Source: Siphlonurus alternatus
Lineage: Eukaryota > Arthropoda > Insecta > Ephemeroptera > Siphlonuridae
Length of the DNA: 64,000 nt
Assembly (NCBI GenBank): GCA_949825025.1
Contig: OX463778.1
Coordinates: forward strand, 32,743,969 to 32,807,968
Reading direction: 5' to 3'
Shown here: in pieces, positions 1 to 12,168 of the stretch
Numbering within the stretch: position 1 is the first letter of the stretch
Layout: every line of letters starts with the position of its first letter
Position numbers and translations under genes: made by a program
Notes under the pieces: generated by a model
The model's database searches: none
What the model was told of the DNA's origin: nothing
What the model saw: only the letters and a program-made list of their open reading frames with translations

Positions 1-2071
1 GCATGGAAGCCGGGACCGGGACCAATTAAGGTACATATAGATAAGGGTCTCGTGGCCTACGTCGCTACTGGTTTTACGTTTGAGACGGATCAGGCACTCC
101 CCCCGTGATAATTATATAATTATGTATAGTAACGCCAAGATGGGATGTTTCGACAATCTATATCTTGACTATACGTTCGTCGCTCTATCGTTTTATACAC
201 CGTGTTATTAAGTTATTATCACGTATGAGACCTAGATTCGTCCGACGGGTCGACTTTATCGAACAAAACTCCCACCACGTAGAAATTGGTTTAGTTGAGT
301 GACGTACATTACTGGAAGAATAAGGCAATTAAACTATATAGGCAAGCAATTAAAATAATTATCATCAAATATAATTCTTTAATTAAATCTTATACTTTCT
401 GCATGCATGAACATAAAATCATATATAGATAAGCATTTTTAGTGCCTTAAAAGATAGTTTAAAGTGTCATAAAAAGTTTAAAAAATTAACAATTTCATTA
501 TAGTATTTAAATATTACATTAACGTTTTAAATTATACAGTATAATTGTAAGATAATGGTATTATAATAACTTATGATTTAAAAACGACCAATAATAAAAC
601 TCCAAATTTAAAACTTAATCAATTTACAAGCACCCGCGGTTAACAACACCTATGTTTTAACAAAGTATATATTATAATATATATTTATGTGCTCCTTCGT
701 GCATCATGATGTAAGCTACCTGGGCTTAGTTTTCAACATGGTAATAACACGTTTCAAGGCAAAGAGAAGCCTCAGAGTGATAAGAAAAGGTTCTAAGTAT
801 CTTAAAATAACACTTGAAGCTGTTGCCAACTTGATATACTCTCTTTTATTACAAACGTAAATTACCTTAAACTTTAAAATAACTCTAATTAATTTTGTTT
901 TGTTCTATTAAACAATTTTTTGCCATAATGTACACGTCAAGATATGCACCACAAACGTTATATACCTCAGTCTGATTTGTTGGAGCTCAAAGATGAAGCT
1001 ATACACAAACAAATTAGCATGCTGTCCTAAGGTGCAGTGTACATTCTGTACAAATATATATGGTTTAAAATTTATATGAAAAATATACAATTGATACATT
1101 TGAAACCATAATAATTAATTATTTGGCACTATCACCGTTTTACTCCGATTGTTAAATAAAATAGTTTCTCTCCGGTGATGTGTCCGTTAAGATCAAAGGT
1201 TATTTTCTTATATAGATATGGAACTCTCAGTGTATCAGTAATGAAGTTTTCTCGTTAATTTGGTCTCTTCCGTGTCACCGACCAAGCGCGAAATTAACCA
1301 CGATGGTCTTCTTACTCTCGACACATGAACTAGTGGTTGGTGGCCATGTGAAAAAAGGCACTGCTTGCACAATATACAGGTCGGTGAACGGCCGTGTAAT
1401 AGCATGACAGAACATGCAGCTTCACTAACAATCAATTCAATGCATTTTTTTTTTTTTTTACTTCGGGAGGTAGTCACTCAGACGTAATATCTTTCAACAA
1501 GCACAATTTGTTTTGTATTATTACATTACATAAGTCATGAAGGTTTAAAAACGTGATATATAACAACATAACATTCTGTAAATTACTTATACATGCAGCA
1601 TAAAATCTCATGCCAAATTAAACCCTAGCAATACTTTGCTTGGTGGCTATCTAAAGATAAATATTTTCTTCAGATTTTTCTAGCAGTCATTTTTGAAACA
1701 AGTATAGCAAAAATAAATATTTGAATAAATTTATATCATAATTAATTTAAAAAAAAAAACAGTACTTCTAATTTTTTTCTGCTCTGTGATGAAACGGAGA
1801 CTCGAAAAGGACATGGGATTTGTATAGTCGTCGTCTCGGAAAATTTCCCTTTGTGACCTTGTTAATCACCATTCGCCGGAAGAATAACATAGGGCATCGT
1901 TATTTTGTTATTTTAACAAGGCAACAAGTAGAAAAATTTTCAAGGCGATAAGTGTACCACAGTGTATTGACCCTAACCTCTGAATGACCCCCACAGCACG
2001 GAGACTCGACAAGAACAAGTGATTTTTGTACCACAGTGTACAAAACCCTAACCCCTGCATGACCCCAACAG
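1..2071. other. AT-rich sequence upstream of the first visible exon
   Basis: This is intron of block 1, because the first exon begins with the last base of a split codon. No convincing exon was seen. It holds a relic of a hairpin element at about 1855-1922 and the left copy of a 75-bp duplication (about 1948-2022). Confidence 0.7.
1855..1922. mobile_element. Relic of a hairpin element related to the one at 25.1 kb
   Basis: The left part reads CCTTGTTAATCACCAT and is followed by a degenerate GGAAGAATAACATAGGGCA. Both resemble the left arm and loop of the inverted repeat at 25116-25254. The right arm here is eroded but ends in TTTTAACAAGG. Confidence 0.5.
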
Positions 2072-2097
2072 CACGGAGACTCGGCGCGGCGGGCTGG
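1948..2097 (+). repeat. 75-bp tandem duplication covering a splice acceptor
   Basis: Two consecutive copies, about 1948-2022 and 2023-2097, each contain GTACCACAGTGTA, a CCCTAACC(T/C)CTG stretch, a CCC(C/A)ACAG acceptor and CACGGAGACTCG, which is the beginning of the exon. The motif ACGGAGACTCG recurs at 1794, 1998 and 2073, so a third, more diverged copy lies further upstream. Only the right copy leads into the long open frame. Confidence 0.75.
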
Positions 2098-2270
2098 CGG
2101 TGCTGGTGGACGGCCAGCAGTCCTCGGGTCGTCAGGTGCGGGCCAGCGTGCGCCTCGTGGAGCTGGCACTGCGCTCGGACGTGGCGGCGCTGCTCGTGCT
2201 GCGGCCGGACGCCTTCTGGGACAAGCAGCGAGTCGACTGCACGCGGAGCGCCACTCACGGCGAGGGCCAG
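2072..2270 (+). CDS. SESTD1: Exon: SEC14/CRAL-TRIO domain, central part
   Basis: The acceptor is CCAACAG and the donor is GTCAGT. It completes a split codon and then encodes about 66 residues including LAVLVDGQQ, a hydrophobic helix (VRLVELALRS), the strand AALLVLRPDAFWDKQ and the end GEGQ. The spacing VDG, helix, PD.FWDK is that of the SESTD1 SEC14 domain. GC content is far above the flanks. Confidence 0.88.
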
Positions 2271-3492
2271 GTCAGTTTGACCAGCATTGCTAATTTGACA
2301 CCCTTCTGGTTATGATTTACCACATTATTAATATAAGGAAGTAGTACTGTATCTTATATAATATTTTGAAAACTATAAAATATATTATATTAAAACTAAG
2401 TAAATACATTTTATTGTTTTCATTGAAAAATTTAATACGTTTAAAGTAAAATAAATAAACAATTAACGCATGAAGTAAAAAACAACATTAAATTTAAACA
2501 AAGCTACAGTATCTCGGACAACATAGCTGTTAATTACGATTATATTATTATCTCCCGATTGTTATGTGACGCTTGGACGCACTATGAAAAACAGAAGATA
2601 TTACTTCTTATAGAAATTTAATCTACCATGCATCAATGCTTTACTGTTTTCATGTCCTGCATCGGAACTAACTTTGTAACAGAGATTATCAACGAGAGAA
2701 AATAAACAGTTCTTATTTGTTTTATTTTAATATCAGTACTAACAGTAAATTGATTTTTGTTTTATTTTACGTACCGTTAAATAAAATAAATTATATAGGT
2801 TATTTTATAGAAAGGTACGTCTTATATTATACGCCTCATTGTTGCATTGTTTAATATTAAAAGTGTACGGTGACTAACTAGAAAATAGTAACAAAAATGT
2901 AATAAGAGAGACCACATGATGCGCGGTGTCTAATTTATATGGAAGTTACTCGGATTATTGTTATTAAGAACTCGGTCAATTTACCACTGACTCGTTTCTC
3001 TTGTTCGCCAGGGTATTGAGTTCATTGCGGCGAGTAAACCTCGTCGTCGTCGTCTTTATTGCTGTGATCTTGAAGGTCACCATCAGGTCATATCGAGGTG
3101 CCCGACGAAAAAAATTCAAGTACTTTCTACTTCATTCCATGGACCTCGGACTACTTTAAACAGATCGTTGTCATGGTCATGTTAAACAATGTTCATCATT
3201 ATTTGTGTTTTGAATTTATCAATAAAGAAGATGTACGAAATGTGCGAATACGAATTTATTAAGATAAATTATTATTTTGTTTGAAAATGTTTTTATAGGT
3301 TTTGTACAAATCAACAGTGTAAAAAAAGTTACAATGTCATAACTATTTCTTGCTATTGTAGCTGTGTAATATTCTGAATAATATATATTATAAATATAAA
3401 GAATTTAATAATAACTTTGGTAAAAAGTGATAATTAATTGTGAAATAATTCCATACCTAGCTAACTATAATAGTAAAAACACGTGTCCACAG

Positions 3493-3606
3493 CCCGTGTA
3501 CCTGCCTTTGTCCCGCCTGCACAAGTACGTGGAGCCCGGACAGCTGCCGGGAGAGCTCGGGGGCAGCTGGCCGTACGACCACGTGCGCTGGGTCGACAAC
3601 AGAATC
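3493..3606 (+). CDS. SESTD1: Exon: SEC14 domain, C-terminal half
   Basis: The acceptor is TGTCCACAG and the donor is GTAAGT, 38 codons, phase 0 at both ends. It encodes VYLPLSRLHKYVEPGQLP and then GGSWPYDH. The YVEP..L and GGS..YDH pairs are the family signature of the lipid-binding fold end. It joins the previous exon in frame. Confidence 0.9.
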
Positions 3607-4638
3607 GTAAGTGACTCTGATTAGGGGTTCAAGTGGTTCAAGAGAGGAATACCAATGTGTAGTGAGGTACCAAGTATACACGGAAATGATACTTTGGTGA
3701 TAGTAGGGACCAGAACATAGTTTTCGTTTCAATTTTTGTTGAAAACTTCTTTTTTAGAGCAATTAAATAATGATAGGTGGTATTAGGTGGTCTATTTTAC
3801 CATTTCCCAGAATTCTTTTTCAGCATTTTATATATTTTTATTTCCATTTATCTCGATGGTGAGCAACGTGGGGTGTCCTAATTTGAATCCTCTTATCTTG
3901 ATTCCTTTCTATAATTAATGTTTTGTTGCCGGGGACTATACTTTTTTATGTTTTTACATTCTCTGATAAACTGATATATACATTATTTGATAAATAGAAT
4001 TTAAACATTGTATAAAAGTATGTTTTTCAACATTCAGCACGCAATTTGATCCAACTGAATACAAAATAAGTATTTCTCATTGCATCACGCATGCAGCTCA
4101 TGCAGTTGAGCAGCAAATTTATGCGAAGTGTATTGTTGTGTGGGCGCGTCTCGCCGCCAGGTTGCGACACAGCGGTCGTCGCCGACTAATGCAATTCTCG
4201 TGTTTGTCGGAGACAACAGCTGAAACGTAAAGAAGTGGAGTTTAAAAATCAATTTATCATTTTACGTCAGGCGTCATTTACAGTTTTATGGCATGATAAA
4301 TACCTTGAGATTCAAGGCGCGGAATATTATTTGGGTGGGGTCAGCTTTAATAATTTCGTGGGAAGTCCATGAATGTCCCAAAATTTTATTTATAAATTTC
4401 AAAGGTGTTAATTAAACAGGAAAAAGGATATGAATATTTTATTACCTGCTAAAGATGTTCTACTCAAAATTTATAGCATTAGAATTTTAAAATTAGAATA
4501 AATAAAGCAAAAAGTATAATTAATATAATTAAAGACAATATAATCTTTTTCTCATTTTGACAATGTAAATATGAAATCAATGCTTCAGTTTTACGATATT
4601 ACTTTGAGGGCGCCAATTGATGTCGCCTCGTGTTTCAG

Positions 4639-4816
4639 TTCGTTGAGTCGTTCTCTCGAGACGCGGAGGGCGTGGTGTCCGACCTGGAGAAGGTTCGTCA
4701 CCGTCTGACTGCCCTGGCGCCCGGCGTACGGGCCTCCAGCGTCGAGGAGGCGCTCGCCCTCAGCAGCGACATGTTCTCCGCTACCACCGACGTCACTTCC
4801 AAGGTCCTCACTGCAG
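4639..4816 (+). CDS. SESTD1: Exon: end of SEC14 domain and first helical linker
   Basis: The acceptor is TGTTTCAG; the donor GTAACG leaves a one-base split codon. It encodes FVESFSRDAEGVVSDLEKV and then a helical stretch with EEALALSSDMF. The opening matches the FEKFTKE..SLLDEL segment that follows the SEC14 domain in SESTD1. Confidence 0.88.
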
Positions 4817-5163
4817 GTAACGCTCGCACATTGAAGCGTGAGAGGAGGAAAATGTGGAGACTTTAACGCATGGTATTATTAATAATTATTAATATGTACG
4901 ACAAAATCTTAAATAATATGACATTACATTTAGATGAAAAGTTATTTAGTATGAGTAAATTATTAATTGTTTGGGGTCTAGTGTACATTATTTTTATTTC
5001 AGCTAAGAAAATAAAACTAGTATAATAAATGAAACCAAATATATTATTTAAAAGAAAATTATTGTACGTCTATTGAACATGAGCTGTAACTGTTACTGCA
5101 TGCTTGCTTGCTTCTGTCTGGTGTGGCATTGTTGTATCATAATTATAACAATTAACGTTGCAG

Positions 5164-5267
5164 GTACTGAGGTCCTACAGCAGTTTGAGGCGTCCTACCT
5201 TTCCGTCCTGCCGCGAGGACTCAAGGAATCTGAAGTGCCCCAGGACTTGATTGACACTAAGAGCAAG
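5164..5267 (+). CDS. SESTD1: Exon: helical linker
   Basis: The acceptor is TTGCAG and the donor is GTAAGA; two bases complete the preceding split codon. It encodes TEVLQQFEASYLSVLP and ends IDTKSK in phase 0. TEVLQQ corresponds to the ETVLQ.G segment of the vertebrate protein. Confidence 0.85.
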
Positions 5268-5468
5268 GTAAGAAATTAAGACAGCACGTTTTCGATATTG
5301 TGAGCAATAATTCATAATATAAGCGCCCTCAGATTAAATTATATTTAATATATGGGCACTATCCTGCAACGTAGATCTTTATAAGAAAAAATAGCCTAGG
5401 CTGCTGAAAACCAATCAAATTAACCGATCATTTATTGTCGACGTAAACCATTAGTTTGTTAATTACAG

Positions 5469-5765
5469 AATTTGTCTGCCACACAAGAAGTCCTGACTAA
5501 TGACTCGTTTGTCCCTCAGGTCGGACGAACGCTGGAAATCGTACGCGGCAAGCAGGCCCTGATCGCTCAGGCGTGGGGCGCGCTGGAGCGGAGCTGCCGA
5601 GCGTCGCGCGAGTTGGGCTGGCTGGAGGCTGGCGTGGCGCGCGTCACGGACTGGCTGCTGGGCGTGGCGGAGCGACTTCTGGACAACCAGCAAGCCGTGG
5701 GGCGCGACCTGCGGGCCGCTGAGCAGCTTCGCCAACAGCACGAGACGCTCGAGCTGCAGTGCAGG
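5469..5765 (+). CDS. SESTD1: Exon: first spectrin-type repeat
   Basis: The acceptor is AATTACAG and the donor GTAAAG, 99 codons. Helices include LEIVRGKQALIAQAWGALE, a V.DWLLGVAE core like the V.NWLEG of spectrin repeats, and AEQLRQQHETLELQC. A second in-frame acceptor (CCCTCAG, exon from 5521) would shorten the exon by 52 bases, which is out of phase with the previous exon, so 5469 is preferred. Confidence 0.85.
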
Positions 5766-6945
5766 GTAAAGATCATGTCATTACACGAGTTCCCACCATA
5801 TAACCAAAATGAAGTGAATAAAGAAATTGGTGTTAATGGAGAACACCCTAGCTCTATATAAACTAGTCGATGAATTCAAAGATATCTACAAATTTATTAC
5901 TTGCTGCATTTACAATCCTAAGCTACAAAACTGTGATAGTAAAGTTTATGTTTATTATAAGTATTATAACGTGCAGTTTTCCTATATTTAATTTCTCTAT
6001 TCTTCTTAAATTTGAGCATATATTATTAAGGGAATGGTCAGAAGCTCGTCAGAATATGTATATTATTTAACTTCTAGGATTGACGGTCATAATTTTTCTT
6101 TTATATGCATTAAAACCATTTTTAAACAATTTCATATTAATCCAGGTCAAACTAACACCAGTGTTTTACCTGTGTAGGCGTGCGTCGTGATTTCTTATGA
6201 TAAAACGAAACGAGTGATGCGTGAAGCCTAATTGAATCCACGAGAAGTCAGAAGCTTTTACGTCCACGCAGCTTTACAATTTTATTTATTATTTTTTTTT
6301 CTATAATCAAAAGAGTAATGCGTATCTTGTTTTGGGCACTCATTAGGGTGTTCACACCTTTTTTTTTATATTGTAATTTAAATGATAATGGAAGGTTCTT
6401 AGCTCCATTACTTATGAAGATTGGTAATATTTTATGATTTTTTTTTCAAGGTTTCAAATAAACAAAGCTTATAAAGTAAGGCAAAATATTATAGATTTTT
6501 TTTTAATGTCGTACAACAATGAACTATCAGAAAATACTACAAAAAGTGCCTCTGCAAGTTAAATTACAAAATTTTAATTATACACTTTTATATATTTAAC
6601 AAATCATTTTTTTATTTTTTTTCGTCATGGCTGCAAACTTAAAATTCAGTATACCTAATATATATAACCACAGTGCACTACGTTATTATTTAATTTGTGT
6701 ATACTTATTAATCTTATTATATTGATTACATTTCTGAAGAGGTAGATCAACAAGTCTAACTATTATAACTCAGTTTGCTAATGCGTGTTGATCTATAGTT
6801 GGTTACATGAATACTTCAAATCTTTGTAACCTTATATACAGCTGATATGTATATAGTGCAAGCAATCAAGCAGCATGCAGACAGATATATTTTATATAAG
6901 CTCTCTGATGCAGGACAACTGATTAAATCTCTATGTTTATGACAG
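5766..6945. other. Intron, AT-rich
   Basis: About 1.18 kb with T-runs and no gene seen. Short open frames here (5870-6070, 6816-7031 minus) have no coding character and the latter overlaps a real exon. Confidence 0.7.
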
Positions 6946-7140
6946 GACACGTACGGACAGTACGCGGAGCTGCTGCACAAGATCGACACGCTGCCCCAGA
7001 GCAACAACATCGCCGTGCCGAGTGACCTCAAGTGTCAGCGGGACTTCATGGACTTCGTGTGCCGCAGCTTCGCGTCCAGACTCGAGCGGCGCCGCAACGT
7101 GCTCATCACCTCGCTCAGGTTCTACCGCCTCGTCTCGGAG
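6946..7140 (+). CDS. SESTD1: Exon: spectrin-type helices
   Basis: The acceptor is TATGACAG and the donor GTGCGA, 65 codons, phase 0 both sides. It encodes DTYGQYAELLHKIDTLP, then CQRDFMDFVCRSFASRLERR and ends RFYRLVSE. The LERR..VLI.SLRFYRLV pattern equals the C-helix of the repeat (LEFRQNLLQAALEFHGV in SESTD1). Confidence 0.9.
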
Positions 7141-7520
7141 GTGCGACCTTGATCTAACAAATTAATGAGTGGAGGTTTCCCCTCAAAGTAAAATATTTTC
7201 ATTAGATAACTATGTATTACCATATGTTGATGTAATTTTTGGAAAAAATACAATTGAAAAACTATGGTCACCGATTAACACAAGGAAAATAAAGAACGAA
7301 CTGTATTTTGAAAATAGTTTATTTTAGCTATATCCTATAATTATTTAAGTATAAGTATTTTTTTTCTATTACAAGGACATTTTTTCCATGAAAATAGAAA
7401 ATTTTCTTCAGCAACTATACAATTAATGTAAAAAAGGGTTTTAGAAATTTGTTATCATCACACATAAAGTTGGGCCTACTTGAGCTTTACTCGATCGTCT
7501 CACACTAACCCGTCCTACAG

Positions 7521-7635
7521 TACTTCCAGCGCACGAGCGAGGTGTTCGAGATGCTGGGGATGGCTAGCGACTCCGAGAACTGCGAGGCCCCTGAGGCGAT
7601 GCTGCAGAGCCTTGAGGAGAACCACAACACCATCG
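7521..7635 (+). CDS. SESTD1: Exon: inter-repeat helix
   Basis: The acceptor is GTCCTACAG; the donor GTGAGA leaves a one-base split codon. It encodes YFQRTSEVFEMLGMASDS, a cysteine-containing loop and AMLQSLEENHNTI. It sits between two well matched spectrin segments and keeps frame. Confidence 0.87.
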
Positions 7636-8143
7636 GTGAGACACGTGGCTAGGAGTCTGGGAGGAGCGGGCCCAGTTTAGATGTAATGTTATGTTTGACT
7701 CGTTGGTGATAGAGATTAATGTAACATAGACCAATTAATTACCATGCAATGAGTTTTGGAAATTATTAAGCCGGCTAGCGTGTTGATGATTTTAAATTAA
7801 TTTTCATCATAATGCGTATCTAAAATTACATAATTGTTATAGTCAATATTTCAATGTTACTTTGATACCAAATTTATTATAAAGGAAAAATAATTTGAAA
7901 GTTTAAATTAAATTAAGCATACAAGTTGTAATTTGATTTCTTTTTATTTTGATGGTTTTAAATTTATTTTAGCAAAATTTTCTGACAAAGGATTTTTTTT
8001 TATGATTAAAAAGTGAATCTATTGATGCCTTTGATTAAAAAAAAATCAAAATTAAAAATATTCTACTAATTGTTACACTCTGGTGTGCAATTAAAATCGC
8101 CCGGCTCTCAATTCACTCCTAACGCTGGTGCTCGATATTTCAG

Positions 8144-8385
8144 AGGGCGTGGGCCAGGAGGCTCGTCGTGAGGGCGAGAAGCTGATGGACGTGCTCTCGA
8201 TGCCGGTCAAGGGTGCTCTGGGCCGCGAGGTGGAAGTCAGCCACGAAGGCGACATTCTGCACGTGCAGGAGCTGCTGGACGCGGCCGAGGCGCGGCGTCA
8301 CGTCTTCTGTGGTGCCGTGCAGCTGCACCGTCTCAGACTGCAGCAAGTGTCGCACGTTAGGGCCTACGAGGAGGACGCCGCGCAG
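8144..8385 (+). CDS. SESTD1: Exon: second spectrin-type repeat, first part
   Basis: The acceptor is GATATTTCAG and the donor GTGAGC. It encodes EGVGQEARREGEKLMDVLS, then HVQELLDAAEARRHVFC and ends RAYEEDAAQ. The ending EEDAAQ followed by AV.WL in the next exon is a near-identical SESTD1 junction. Best-conserved stretch of this block. Confidence 0.93.
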
Positions 8386-8874
8386 GTGAGCTACATGTGA
8401 TAACATGGACACTGCTACATGAAAAGTCAACGTGAATCTTATGTGTAGCGGTAAATTAAGTATCAAATCCATGCTTGGTCATGCTCGTATTTTAATAACA
8501 AACCTGTTTAGCTATAATGATTTAAGTAATTTGTAAAGTTGAATAAGAATACTGAAATATTATGTTTAATTATAATTATTTTATTTATTTTTTTTATTTA
8601 TTTTTTATTTATTTATTTCACATTAAATATACATTAGTTTCGTATTTTAAATCATCACCATTAATAAATTTAAAGACAATAAGACTTCATTGTTCTCCAT
8701 ACATAAAAATTACACAACATATATGATATTATTAGCTTACTACCAACAATCCTCACGTGATGCTGTGATAATTACCAACTATTAGGTCATGATTCCCATT
8801 AATTGAATCTTGATTTCTTGACTTGGGTCTGTGGACCAAGCAGTCATTGTCCTAACTCCCAGCTGATTGTGCAG

Positions 8875-8997
8875 GCGGTGCAGTGGCTGCAGGACCTGAG
8901 CCAGGCGATGCTCAGGGAACACGCCTATGTGGGCTGCTCGGTGTCCGAGATCCAAACCCAGAAGGAGGCGCACCAGACCTTCCAGGACACAGCCAAG
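8875..8997 (+). CDS. SESTD1: Exon: second spectrin-type repeat, middle
   Basis: The acceptor is ATTGTGCAG and the donor GTACCT, 41 codons. It encodes AVQWLQDLSQAMLREHAYVG and ends AHQTFQDTAK. It corresponds to the AVEWLSELLDALLK and FVDVAQ segments of SESTD1. Confidence 0.92.
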
Positions 8998-9418
8998 GTA
9001 CCTCGCACCTCAGCTGACGAAGAATGTCACACTTGCTTTTAAAAAAAAAACAATTATTTGTAAAGAGTTTTCTTATTTTAAATTACAAGGAATTCATCAG
9101 GCCACCAATACTCTTACCAGTCGTGTATATTATTATCAATGATATTGTTTTTTTAAAGATTAATACATTGAAACATTTTTGTTTGATTTAATTATATTTA
9201 GAAATAATTTCCTCAGAATTCAAAAAAAAAAAAAAAAAAAAAGTATTGCTTAAAATACAGTATAGAAAAAGAGAGAGAATTATATAATTATATTTATGAT
9301 AAATATCTAGTGTATTAATTAAAAAATAACATATTTTCGTTTTTCTTTTCATTAAACAATATCGCATGCAGATGAATATTATAAATTCAATAAAATAACC
9401 AAGACTCTGCATTCTTAG

Positions 9419-9610
9419 GGTACGTACGAGTACGGCATGCAGTTGCTGGGGGCTGCTCGGTCGCTGCGTCAATCTTGCGAACTGTCAAGTGAGGGCCACG
9501 AGGCGCTGGGCCAAAGTCTGCAGGGCGCCTGGGGGACCCTCCAAACCGCAGCCACGGAGCACATGACCAGGCTCAGGGTCTCCGCGGTCTTCCACCGTAG
9601 CGTCGAAAAG
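9419..9610 (+). CDS. SESTD1: Exon: third spectrin-type repeat
   Basis: The acceptor is CATTCTTAG and the donor GTGAGA, 64 codons. It encodes GTYEYGMQLLGAARSLRQSC, then LQGAWGTLQTAATEHMTRLR and ends VFHRSVEK. STYDYGRQLL and FHSNAEK are the matching SESTD1 segments. Confidence 0.92.
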
Positions 9611-9947
9611 GTGAGAAAAATTGAAGACATGCAGAATGACTTGAAAAATACCACCGGTGCAATTTTCAAAACTAATTGCTGAATCAATTAGTAAACGAAA
9701 GCAACGAGAAATACACTATAAGGTGTTTCTAATCATTTACAAAATTAATCTCTGATATAGAAGTACTTGAGAATTTAGTAATTCAAGTAAAATTTAAAGA
9801 CATGAAGAAGATCGAATGTCCTTCGTCCTGTGGTTGTATTTTGAATACACATTTAATATTCAGTGTATTTTAGCAATTTTGGAAATACATAATTACATAC
9901 TTAGCTACACTCCATGATCTTCCTAACTTCTTTGTTTACCTCCTCAG

Positions 9948-10153
9948 CACTGTCGTCAGCTGCAGGACCTGAAGGACGCGGTGGCGTTGCTGAGCCGCGC
10001 TCGGCGGCGGGACAGCGAAGAAGGACGTACCAGGGTCCGAGGTCTGCTGGCGTCCCGCGAGGCGCTGCTGCTCGAGGTGGGCCGCATGGTGCGTCTGGGC
10101 CGGCTGCTGAGGAGCAGGTTGCGTGAACCGCTCTGCCCAGACCAGAAACTGGG
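9948..10153 (+). CDS. SESTD1: Exon: C-terminal helices of the SESTD1-like region
   Basis: The acceptor is TACCTCCTCAG; the donor GTGAGT leaves two bases of a split codon. It encodes HCRQLQDLKDAVALLSRAR, an Arg-rich stretch and VRLGRLLRSRLREPL. The minus-strand and other-frame open frames over the same bases are shadows. Confidence 0.88.
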
Positions 10154-11984
10154 GTGAGTCGGGGTGGGACAAGAAAGTATACTGTTGTCACTTGAGCTAG
10201 TACAAAAATTATTATGCTTGGGGTCGCTCGCGATAGAGGCACAATAAATTTTCGACATGGCAACTTAAGTAATAAGTTTATTTTCAACTCATTAAATTTT
10301 TCATTGTAGTAATCATCGACCAAGAGTAAAACAAAATAATAAAATTATACCGTACTAGTTATATCAAATTTGTCTTTAATGCACGGTCTGCCTAAATATA
10401 AGGATAATCATTATTGTGCTTTGATTACACTTCGGTGCGCGTCATATCATCAAGACTTAGATCTCTACTTTTCCCATGCATGTGAAATACTCAAGACAAA
10501 TATGGAATTTAAGTTTGTTTATTTTTTGTTTCAAAATTTTATCATCCAATCCCGTTTTACCTTATAATAATTTCTTTCCTATATGACGACTCATTACTCA
10601 TTAACCTTTAAAATTTATGTGTAGTAATTACAAAAACTTAACAACTTATATATAAAACTCCCAAAAAGTTTTTACTCTCTATTAAATAATTATACTAACA
10701 ATGATGTGATTTAAAACCACAGTATATTTTTCTTGTTAAAACGATCTGATAGACATAATTTGATGGCTCTTTTTTTGTAGAGATCCTAAAATACTTTTTG
10801 AAAGCTGGATTCTTTGAAATATTGTTGGCAAAGCTCGCTGGAGCTATTACTTTAGTATTTAGGTGTATTTACATTTAAAACTTTTGAAGCTTGCTTTTAA
10901 AGATTTTGTGATTTACTCCAGTCATCGCACTACTTTTGTCGCAACGTGTAAACACGACTTGAAGCGAACGTCATATTCTGTTTTAAGTACGGAAGTCGGA
11001 AGTCGTGGAAGTCTTGAGTCATCAAAGCACAGGACTATTATAAGCTTCCATGTAAATTCAGCTTTACCACCCGGGATTATAATGCAGCAGTGGCGTAGCA
11101 CTTGCACACAAGCGTACAAAATATAAATCACTAAATCTGGCTAGAGCTTAAAGGCAGTTTAATACGATGTGGAAACCATTAAACAAATACAAAAACATAA
11201 GTAAATAAACTCGACTTTAAACATTAAGGTTACATGTAAAATAAGCTATAATTGTCGTTTTCTTATTTTGACGGAGAGCGCATTACTTTAAATTTAGAAT
11301 CTGCTGTTATTTTTTCTTCTTCCTTAATATAAAAATTAAATTTACAAATTATTTCTCACTCAGTATCTTATATTTTCACTGTGATCTAATATTTAAAGGG
11401 GGCGCCGGAAATATGTTAATATAACCTTACTGTTTTGAAAATCAAAAGTGAATTAATATATCACTGAATATAAATATATATTTAAAAAAGCATATACATG
11501 AAAATAATTAGTAACTTAACAGACGTACTGCATTATTTTTAGATTCATATTAGAACAGCTGACTTTTAAATTTTATTTTTTTCTTGCATCTGTCAGAAAT
11601 GACGTAAAATATGTTATGTAAAAAAGAGTAAAGCAAAGTGTAGTTGAGAGGTTATACGTAAGAGGTGTTTTGAGCCAGATATAACTTGACGATCGAGCAG
11701 CAGAAGCAAAAATCTCTCCGTGCGTCTGTCTTCGCCGGCCCGTCGTTACGTTCATTGCGGAGCCTCTAGTGCGTGGGCTGACGATGCCAAAAAGTTGCAT
11801 ACATTCTAGAGTTGCCAAATTTACAGGGGCTTCAACCTCTTCCAATTGTCAATTGTACGATTAGCAAGCGAAAAGGGGTTAATAATAATTGACCTTATGG
11901 ACTTCCACCCTATCTTCTTTTTATGTTAAATGCAGGAACAATATAATTGGTTCCCCAGGCTTTGGACATCGCTTTGGTCCATTG

Positions 11985-12168
11985 AGAAAAAGTAGAGGTG
12001 TCCGTCCTGACTGAGGTTTTCCACGGTTCCCTCAGTCTCACCTCAGCGAATGCTGGGACGCGTAAGCATGCAGGCCGTGGCCACTATCCGTTCCCTACCT
12101 TATCCCTACCCAGTACCCCGCCGCGAGCTGTAAGCTCTTAGGGGTGTATCCTTGTAAAAAAAAAAAAA
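11985..12168 (+). mobile_element. Retroposon (LINE/SINE) 3' end with poly(A)
   Basis: A GC-richer island in AT-rich intron contains GGTTTTCCACGGTTCCC, GCGAATGCTGGGACG and CCTTATCCCTACCCAGTACC, then ends in a run of 14 A. This style of short 3' module plus A-tail is common in arthropod LINE and SINE 3' ends. The family is not identified and the 5' boundary is a guess. Confidence 0.55.

Noticed and set aside
2072..10153. Trio/kalirin (UNC-73) as identity of block 1
   Set aside because: SEC14 plus spectrin is shared, but motif order and the EEDAAQAV.WL region fit SESTD1, and no RhoGEF domain follows.
9901..10323. 140-codon minus-strand frame
   Set aside because: Overlaps a real + strand exon with good splice signals and SESTD1 homology.
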